DNA of 12,246 nt, taken from positions 1 to 12,246 of the forward strand of contig WAJW01000026.1 in assembly GCA_015523685.1 (NCBI GenBank), in the 5' to 3' direction. Positions 7,203 through 12,246 of the stretch are shown here, one piece after another (position 1 is the stretch's first letter; each line of letters starts with the position of its first letter). Below the pieces are notes generated by a model that worked only from the letters and a program-made list of their open reading frames with translations, was not told the DNA's origin and made no database searches. The position numbers and the translations under genes are program-made. This DNA comes from Archaeoglobaceae archaeon (GTDB taxonomy: Archaea > Halobacteriota > Archaeoglobi > Archaeoglobales > JdFR-42).

Positions 7203-7740
7203 AAATTCACTCAGGTCTGCTCCCATCGTAATGAGGGAAAGCTACGCCTATTTTATTCACCCCATATCAGATGGAGTTCCCGAACTTAAGCCAGAGCTTA
7301 TCAGAGAGGTTGTTACAAGCATTCTGAAAATCGCTGAACTGGACGTGGACAAGATAGTCACAATCGAGGCAATGGGAATTCACGTTGGCACAGCTCTGTC
7401 TCTTGTGACAGATATCCCCCTCGTGATCCTCAGAAAAAGAAAATATGAGCTTCCCGGAGAGATTGCGGTACATCAGATAACCGGTTACTCAAAGGGCGAG
7501 CTCTACCTGAACGGAGTTGAGAAGGGAGATAGGGTGCTTATAGTTGATGATGTCATAAGCACAGGAGGCACCATGATTGCAACAATTAAGGCCCTTGAAA
7601 GGGCTGGGGCGGAAATTAGAGACATAGTTGCGGTGATAGAGAGAGGAGACGGGGCGGAAAAAGTTCGTGAGACAGGGTATAATGTTAAGACACTCGTGAA
7701 GATCGATGTAGATGAGGGTGGAGTCAGAATCATTTCCTGA
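7186..7740 (+). CDS. hpt: Hypoxanthine/guanine phosphoribosyltransferase, archaeal type
   Basis: Transfers the phosphoribosyl group of PRPP to hypoxanthine or guanine to give IMP or GMP (purine salvage), in the cytosol. Its 184 residues match the archaeal HPRT family length. The N-terminus (LERLKNSLRSAPIV, then FIHPISDGVPEL) is characteristic of the archaeal type, which separates it from adenine phosphoribosyltransferase of similar fold. The PRPP loop VLIVDDVISTGGTM spans 117-130, and EAMGIHVGTALS (61-72) holds the second phosphate-binding loop. ATG 7186 has GAGGAG at 7175-7180, five bases upstream and inside the ppsA end. It overlaps ppsA by 17 nt and dph2 by 29 nt, so translation is likely coupled. 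Exact base preference cannot be read from sequence. Confidence 0.93.
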   Translation: MLERLKNSLRSAPIVMRESYAYFIHPISDGVPELKPELIREVVTSILKIAELDVDKIVTIEAMGIHVGTALSLVTDIPLVILRKRKYELPGEIAVHQITGYSKGELYLNGVEKGDRVLIVDDVISTGGTMIATIKALERAGAEIRDIVAVIERGDGAEKVRETGYNVKTLVKIDVDEGGVRIIS

Positions 7741-8677
7741 AAAATTGAAAGAGATTGCCATTGAAATCAAAGAGATGGGGGGCAAATCCATAGGAATTCA
7801 GCTTCCTGACGGGCTCAAGCGATATGCAATCAAAATCTCGGATATCCTCACAAAAGAGGGGTTTGAGGTGTATATATCAGGAGAGCCTTCGTTCGGTGCA
7901 TGCGACGTTGATATGAACCTTCTTGATATCACTGATGCTCTGATACACATCGGGCATACACCCCTGATAAAGAATGAGAGGATTTTCTACATGCCCTATT
8001 ACATCGATTACGACATTGAAGGTGTTGCAGATGCCCTCGACCTTATAAATGGGGAGGATGTAATTCTCATCTCAACCGCACAGTACGCCTGGAAACTGCC
8101 GGATGTAAAGAAATTTCTCGAAGAAAATGGATTTAATGTGGAATTGAAGAAAGGCGGTAGAGGTACGCTCCCCGGTCAGATTTTGGGATGCAGTTTTAAA
8201 CCCGCTCAGGGAAGGGGAGAAATACTATTCATCGGTGATGGAAGGTTTCATCCCCTTGGTGTTGCAATCCGTTACGGTAAGAGAGTTGTAACATGGAATC
8301 CCCTTACATCCGAGACTGGCGAGATAACTCCGGGTAATTTTCTGAAGAGGAGATACGCAATCCTTTCAAAATGTTATGAACTGAAATCCTGCGGGATAAT
8401 ACTGTCCACAAAACCGGGGCAGAGAAGATTGACTCTAGCAGGAAAAGCGAAAGAGATGGCGAAAAAAAAATACACCTCAGACATTGTTGTGGTTGACAAT
8501 CTGAGCAATGAAAAACTTGAAAACCTCCCATATGATTTCTACGTTAACACCGCATGCCCCAGGATAACTTACGATGATGCGGATAGCTTTTCAAAACCTC
8601 TGATAACGTTTCATGAGCTTGAAATGCTAACGGGCATGAGAGAATGGGAACCCTATATCATTGATGAGATGGTGTAA
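7712..8677 (+). CDS. dph2: 2-(3-amino-3-carboxypropyl)histidine synthase, diphthamide biosynthesis Dph2
   Basis: Carries out the first step of diphthamide formation on elongation factor 2: transfer of the 3-amino-3-carboxypropyl group of S-adenosylmethionine to a histidine, by an unusual [4Fe-4S] radical reaction, as a homodimer in archaea. At 321 residues it has family length. The three widely spaced cluster cysteines are present as C64 (FGACDVD), C160 (LGCSFKPA) and C282 (NTACPRI). IQLPDGLK (29-36) and FIGDGRFHPLG (174-184) are further family marks. ATG 7712 lies 29 nt inside hpt, with no clear ribosome binding site. GTG 7718 is a possible start, and translation probably depends on ribosomes finishing hpt. 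It shares its stop with the next start (TAATG). Presence of this gene marks the host as archaeal. Confidence 0.94.
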   Translation: MRVESESFPEKLKEIAIEIKEMGGKSIGIQLPDGLKRYAIKISDILTKEGFEVYISGEPSFGACDVDMNLLDITDALIHIGHTPLIKNERIFYMPYYIDYDIEGVADALDLINGEDVILISTAQYAWKLPDVKKFLEENGFNVELKKGGRGTLPGQILGCSFKPAQGRGEILFIGDGRFHPLGVAIRYGKRVVTWNPLTSETGEITPGNFLKRRYAILSKCYELKSCGIILSTKPGQRRLTLAGKAKEMAKKKYTSDIVVVDNLSNEKLENLPYDFYVNTACPRITYDDADSFSKPLITFHELEMLTGMREWEPYIIDEMV

Positions 8678-9579
8678 TGAGATTAGAAATTCTCCTGCTG
8701 ATACTCGCATTTCTATGGGACAGAGCTTTAGGAGAGCCTCCGCATTATATCCATCCGGTTGTGTGGTACGGGAAGATCATTGAGAGGATGGAAAGGAGAT
8801 ATGTAAACCCTGATGGGATTTCAGGCATCATCGGTGGAATACTATTTCTGCTTGTTCTTTTTCTATTTTCACTGATAATTGCCTTTTTTGTGGAAAAACT
8901 TAAAGATATATCAATTCCATTATTTATCCTTCTTTACACATACTTTCTTAAATCAACATTCTCGATGAGGTCCCTTGAAGAACACGCCCTTGAATCAATT
9001 TCGGGAGGTATTCAGAGGGACAAAGTCGCAATGATGGTGAGCAGAGATGTATCAGAACTTGGAAAGACACATCTTTCATCCGCTGTTATTGAGTCTCTCG
9101 GAGACAATATCGTTGATGGGTTCGTTGCACCCCTCTTTTACTTTCTCCTGTTCGGATTGCCCGGCACCCTCGTTTACAGAGCCATAAACACCCTTGATGC
9201 CATGATCGGATACAGAAATGAAAAATACGAGTGGCTCGGTAAGGTTCCCGCAAGAACTGACGATATTCTGAACTTTATTCCGGCCAGAATCTCTGCCATT
9301 ATAATCCTGATCCTCTATCCTCATGCACTGAGATGTTTCAAAAAATTCAGAAGTGTAAAGCTGAATGCCGGCAATCCAATGTCCGCTCTTGCCGGTGCCC
9401 TTAAAGTGAAACTGGAAAAAAAGGGGCACTATTCAATCCCATGTGGAAAAAATCCCGATGAGAATGACGTCCTGAATGCGATAAAGGTTGTCAGGATTAC
9501 GGGAATTGCATATCTTATACTGACGATCTCCATCATGCTTCTTATGGATTTCAATGGGATATGGGTATTTCAGGTCTGA
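8677..9579 (+). CDS. cbiB: Cobalamin biosynthesis protein CbiB (adenosylcobinamide-phosphate synthase)
   Basis: Joins adenosylcobyric acid to an aminopropanol (phosphate) side chain in the late B12 pathway, at the cytoplasmic membrane. 300 residues with several hydrophobic segments (about 1-14, 50-72, 78-92, 150-166, 205-214 and 278-292). Family motifs: DRALGEPPHYIHPV (15-28), SSAVIESLGDNIVDGFVAPL (134-153), NTLDAMIGYR (171-180), and PARTDDILNFIPAR (191-204). ATG 8677 overlaps the dph2 stop by one base (TAATG), a standard coupled arrangement, and GGTG lies just upstream. No other cobalamin gene is in the window, so this gene sits apart from its pathway. Its last 29 nt overlap the end of the convergent MFS gene. 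Confidence 0.94.
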   Translation: MRLEILLLILAFLWDRALGEPPHYIHPVVWYGKIIERMERRYVNPDGISGIIGGILFLLVLFLFSLIIAFFVEKLKDISIPLFILLYTYFLKSTFSMRSLEEHALESISGGIQRDKVAMMVSRDVSELGKTHLSSAVIESLGDNIVDGFVAPLFYFLLFGLPGTLVYRAINTLDAMIGYRNEKYEWLGKVPARTDDILNFIPARISAIIILILYPHALRCFKKFRSVKLNAGNPMSALAGALKVKLEKKGHYSIPCGKNPDENDVLNAIKVVRITGIAYLILTISIMLLMDFNGIWVFQV

Positions 9580-10747
9580 ACCTGAATGCTGGTCTGATAA
9601 GCAGGACAAGGAAAACACCCGCAATGAGAATTATTGAAGCAAGATAGCATCCCCAGACAAACGATCCAGTTACATCCCTGATCCATCCTGTAAGCCATGG
9701 TGCGAAAAGGGAGCCGAAAAACATTATGAAGTTGACAAAACCGAAGGTGGTTCCAAGAACCTTCGGGGGAGTTATGTCTGAAACAAGGGCATATATTGGT
9801 GCCCATACCCCCCAGAGGAAAAATCCATCCAGAAACACAAGGATGGCGAGAGTTGTCACATTCCCCGATTTCATTGATAGACCCGTTAACGCCAGAAAGA
9901 GGGAAAGAAGGAACATATAGGCCGTAATCAGGGATTTCCTTCCATGCATGACAAACCTGTCTGAAAGGTGTCCAGTAAGAATCAATCCCGGAATCGCCGC
10001 AAATCCAAAGACGGAAGCAAAAATGGATGATCTGCCCAGCGTTTCAACCCCGATTTCCATGAACATCTTTGGTGCCCATGTTCCGAGAACCCAAAGAGAG
10101 TAGATTATTGCAATTCCGCCTATGTTCAGAAGCCACAGGTCTCTGCTCTTGAAAGGTGTTCTGAAAGGGACGTGAGGTGTTCTGATCTCTGGCTCACGGA
10201 TATATTTCATAATCAGTAAAAATGCGAGAAATGACGGGATGGAAAAAATGGCAAAAACACTTCTCCATCCGAAATTCTGGGCGATTACTCCACCGAGAAG
10301 AATTCCCGTTCCGAGACCTATGCCGAGGCCCATGAAGGATATTCCCTGACCCACCCCTGCCTTTTCTCTTGGGGTGAATGTTGCAATTACCGGGCGATCG
10401 TTCCCGAAATAGGTTCCTTCCCCGAATCCCGTTATGAGTCTCAGAATGAATATCTGATTGAACGACCCTGCAACTGAGGTTAGAAGAGACATGAGAGCCC
10501 AGATAAAACTGCCGGAAGCGAGAACCTTTTTCTTCCCTATTCTATCACCTATATGACCTGCTGGCAATTGCATCACAGTGTAGGCGTAGAAAAAGGCTGA
10601 TGCCAGAACTCCGGCCTGAGCATGAGACAGGCTGAATTCCTTCATAATGGGTATCAACGATGGGCTGATGGCAATCCTCACCATGTAATTTGTGATCCAT
10701 CCAAAGACGAGAATCAGCCATACGGTATGGTAGTATTTCCATTCCAT
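9551..10747 (-). CDS. MFS transporter, anion:cation symporter-like
   Basis: 398 residues with about twelve membrane helices in two halves. The signature loop between helices 2 and 3 is GHIGDRIGKKKVL (64-76), and its echo in the second half is GHLSDRFVMHGRKSL (259-273). RLITGFGEGTYFGNDRPVIA (103-122) and the GWRSVF stretch (160-165) resemble the anion:cation symporter branch (hexuronate, glucarate, phthalate carriers), so an organic acid is the likeliest substrate; this is family inference only. It should sit in the cytoplasmic membrane. ATG 10747 has GGAAGGTG at 10753-10760, five bases upstream. It is divergent from the secreted protease, and its 3' end runs 29 nt into cbiB on the other strand. 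No catabolic genes adjoin it to narrow the substrate. Confidence 0.88.
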   Translation of the reverse strand: MEWKYYHTVWLILVFGWITNYMVRIAISPSLIPIMKEFSLSHAQAGVLASAFFYAYTVMQLPAGHIGDRIGKKKVLASGSFIWALMSLLTSVAGSFNQIFILRLITGFGEGTYFGNDRPVIATFTPREKAGVGQGISFMGLGIGLGTGILLGGVIAQNFGWRSVFAIFSIPSFLAFLLIMKYIREPEIRTPHVPFRTPFKSRDLWLLNIGGIAIIYSLWVLGTWAPKMFMEIGVETLGRSSIFASVFGFAAIPGLILTGHLSDRFVMHGRKSLITAYMFLLSLFLALTGLSMKSGNVTTLAILVFLDGFFLWGVWAPIYALVSDITPPKVLGTTFGFVNFIMFFGSLFAPWLTGWIRDVTGSFVWGCYLASIILIAGVFLVLLIRPAFRFRPEIPISH

Positions 10748-10782
10748 CCATACACCTTCCCTTAACGCATTGAATTGTTCGT

Positions 10783-10797
10783 TTATTTTATTTAAGC
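10783..10797. promoter_or_regulatory. Shared AT-rich divergent promoter of the MFS gene and the protease
   Basis: TTATTTTATTTAAGC reads as TTAAATAAAATAA on the minus strand. It lies about 40 nt before the MFS ATG, which puts transcription start just ahead of GGAAGGTG. On the plus strand, the TTTATTTAAG half predicts a start near 10815, immediately before AGAGGAG at 10818. The assignment rests on base composition and spacing. Confidence 0.4.
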
Positions 10798-10820
10798 ATA
10801 ACTAATAAAAACTTCTAAGA

Positions 10821-10875
10821 GGAGATGATGTGGAGGGGAAAGAATTATATCATCTTAAATCAAACAGTTTAAGAT
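10821..10875 (+). promoter_or_regulatory. Leader of the protease gene with two mutually exclusive inverted repeats
   Basis: AGATGAT (10823-10829) pairs with ATCATCT (10849-10855), a 7-bp stem extendable by G-U pairs, covering part of the upstream AGAGGAG ribosome binding site. ATCTTAAA (10852-10859) pairs perfectly with TTTAAGAT (10868-10875), an 8-bp stem with an 8-nt loop. The two share 10852-10855, so only one can form. The second could equally be a DNA operator, since it is a perfect palindrome upstream of both divergent genes. Whether either is functional is not known. Confidence 0.35.
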
Positions 10876-10891
10876 CAGGTCATGTGGATTT

Positions 10892-10897
10892 GAGGTG
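10892..10897 (+). promoter_or_regulatory. Ribosome binding site of the protease (signal-peptide start)
   Basis: GAGGTG lies seven bases before ATG 10905. This supports starting the protease at the Met that directly begins a signal peptide, not 25 codons upstream. Confidence 0.65.
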
Positions 10898-10904
10898 CAA
10901 AGAT

Positions 10905-12185
10905 ATGAGAAAAAGAAGTGTGTTTGCGATAACACTCATCGCAATTCTTGCAATCTCCATCATCGGAATTGTGCAGGCTGTTAACGCTGGGAATAGGGTG
11001 AGAGTGATAATAACGGTGGATAAGGATTTTGATGAGAGAACAATCTCTTCCATGAACGGGATGATTATAGCCAGAGGCCGTCTGTTTCCCATTGTTGTGG
11101 CTGAACTGCCTGAAAAGGCGCTGAGCGGTTTATCCAGAGCTGAGGGTGTTGTGAAAGTTGAATACGATTCAGAAGTCCATACACTGGCCAAACCGCCGTC
11201 ACCTCCGGGGAAGGGCAAAAAGGGCGGTTCATCACAGCCACCTCAGGTAATACCGTGGGGTGTGGACAGGATAAATGCACCTGAAGCCTGGGGTGGTGAT
11301 GAATTCAATGGCACCATAGAGGTCGCCGTCATTGATACAGGAGTGGACTACAACCATCCCGATGTTGCCGGCAATATCGCATGGGGGGTCGGTGTCCTGC
11401 ATGGCAGGATCTCTGAAAAGCAAAGGGATTACATAGACAGAAATGGGCATGGAACTCATGTGGCCGGAACAATTGCAGCTCTCAACAACACAATTGGAGT
11501 TGTGGGTGTGTCACCTGGAGTGGAGATCTACGCGATAAAGGCACTTGGAAATGATGGAAGTGGAAGGATAAGCGACATAATTCTCGGAATAGAGCAGGCA
11601 CTTCTCGGGCCTGATGGAATTCTGGACAGCGATGGAGATGGCATCATAGCAGGAGATCCGGATGACGACTCTGCAGAGGTAATATCCATGAGCTTTGGCG
11701 GGTCTGCGGACGTTCAGTCCCTCCATAACGCCATTATAGATGCCTACAATTATGGAATATTGCTCGTGGCAGCTTCCGGGAACGATGGGTCAGGTTCTCC
11801 CGTCTATCCCGCCGTGTATCCCGAAGTTATAGCTGTTGGGGCAACAGACCAGAACGATAATGTTGCTTACTTCAGCAACAGAGGAAGTGAGCTGACTGCT
11901 CCGGGAGTTGACATACTGAGCACATATCCGGATGACACCTACAAAACACTTAGCGGAACATCGATGGCAACGCCTCATGTCAGTGGGGTCGCTGCGCTTA
12001 TCCAATCCGTCCATTTTGCCAGATATGGAACGATTCTTCCTCCGGGAAATTTCACAGACACGGACAGCTCCACAGTGAGGGGAATTCTCCACATTGCTTC
12101 GGATGATCTCGGCCCCACTGGATGGGATGTCGATTACGGATATGGAATTGTAAGAGCAGATCTGGCAGTTCAGAGCTCGATCTGA
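10905..12185 (+). CDS. Secreted subtilisin-like serine protease (S8), Tk-subtilisin type
   Basis: 426 residues. A signal peptide (MRKRS then a hydrophobic stretch to about 25, with VQA/VNA cut sites) exports it. Residues about 30-85 form an inhibitor-I9-like propeptide (VRVIITVDKDFDER...), which normally folds the enzyme and is then cut. A proline/lysine/glycine-rich linker follows. The catalytic triad is D144 (VIDTGVDYNHPDV), H182 (NGHGTHVAGT) and S353 (SGTSMATPHVSG); N293 (AASGND) is the oxyanion residue. D241-D255 (DSDGDGIIAGDPDDD) is the Asp-rich calcium loop, inserted as in Tk-subtilisin of Thermococcus kodakarensis, and the tail (LGPTGWDVDYGYG) matches that protein closely from memory. 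Expected to be a calcium-matured heat-stable extracellular protease. An in-frame GTG at 10830 with AGAGGAG would add 25 charged residues before the signal peptide. It diverges from the MFS gene. Confidence 0.93.
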   Translation: MRKRSVFAITLIAILAISIIGIVQAVNAGNRVRVIITVDKDFDERTISSMNGMIIARGRLFPIVVAELPEKALSGLSRAEGVVKVEYDSEVHTLAKPPSPPGKGKKGGSSQPPQVIPWGVDRINAPEAWGGDEFNGTIEVAVIDTGVDYNHPDVAGNIAWGVGVLHGRISEKQRDYIDRNGHGTHVAGTIAALNNTIGVVGVSPGVEIYAIKALGNDGSGRISDIILGIEQALLGPDGILDSDGDGIIAGDPDDDSAEVISMSFGGSADVQSLHNAIIDAYNYGILLVAASGNDGSGSPVYPAVYPEVIAVGATDQNDNVAYFSNRGSELTAPGVDILSTYPDDTYKTLSGTSMATPHVSGVAALIQSVHFARYGTILPPGNFTDTDSSTVRGILHIASDDLGPTGWDVDYGYGIVRADLAVQSSI

Positions 12186-12195
12186 CTTAAAACCC

Positions 12196-12213
12196 CCCTC
12201 TATTTTATTTCTA
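12196..12213 (+). terminator. Pyrimidine/T-rich terminator after the protease
   Basis: CCTCTATTTTATTTCTAT begins about ten bases after the stop codon (TGA 12183-12185). It has no clear hairpin, only a T-rich tract of the kind archaeal polymerase stops at. Evidence is weak because the window ends 33 bases later. Confidence 0.35.
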
Positions 12214-12246
12214 TTGCACTTCCGGGAGTTTCATAACCTTCAGAAC

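Noticed and set aside
10821..10875. A known riboswitch class in the protease leader
   Set aside because: No conserved riboswitch core could be recognised; only simple inverted repeats are visible.
1..12246. CRISPR arrays, tRNA or rRNA genes, insertion sequences, integrases or toxin-antitoxin pairs
   Set aside because: No spaced direct repeats, cloverleaf with CCA-side T-loop sequence, transposase/integrase motifs or terminal repeats were seen by eye on either strand.

Overview
The window looks like a piece of a hyperthermophilic euryarchaeal chromosome. The pointers are a diphthamide synthase Dph2, an archaeal-type hypoxanthine/guanine phosphoribosyltransferase, an archaeal pilin-like secreted protein with what looks like a leaderless promoter, a protease very close to Tk-subtilisin of Thermococcus, GGAGGTG-type ribosome binding sites, TATA-box promoters, and heavy use of AGA/AGG and ATA codons. 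The gene mix (TctA and MFS organic-anion carriers, ferredoxin-linked dehydrogenase, gluconeogenic PEP synthase) and protein style suggest the Archaeoglobaceae (Archaeoglobus/Geoglobus/Ferroglobus). That placement is inference, not proof.

Left part (1-3300). A 3' piece of a TctA-type carboxylate transporter membrane subunit runs in from the left edge. It carries at least three single-base deletions that together restore the frame, so it appears as one open frame although it is a pseudogene or badly sequenced. Convergent to it is a PreA/dihydroorotate-dehydrogenase-like flavoprotein with a C-terminal two-cluster ferredoxin domain. Divergent from that is a small pilin-like protein with one N-terminal membrane helix and an Ig-like domain. 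Next, on the minus strand, is a small Ntn-hydrolase of the acyl-CoA:6-aminopenicillanate acyltransferase (C45) type, which lies one base behind serA.

Middle (3275-9579). serA (serine biosynthesis) and ppsA (phosphoenolpyruvate synthase) diverge from one 73-bp promoter region. ppsA leads a tightly overlapping set ppsA-hpt-dph2-cbiB: gluconeogenic entry from pyruvate, purine salvage, diphthamide on EF-2, and the cobinamide step of B12 synthesis. The overlaps (17, 29 and 1 nt) argue for one transcript with coupled translation, although the functions are unrelated pathways.

Right part (9551-12246). An MFS carrier of the anion:cation symporter type is convergent to cbiB, with a 29-nt tail overlap, and diverges from a secreted subtilisin-like protease. 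The protease leader has two in-frame starts, each with its own ribosome binding site, and two inverted repeats that share sequence and so cannot both form. This is the least explained non-coding structure in the window. No tRNA, rRNA, CRISPR array, insertion sequence or integrase was seen. I did not find a clear new multi-gene system. The best leads are the protease leader, the serA-linked Ntn-hydrolase, and the PreA-like enzyme with an altered cluster and substrate site.
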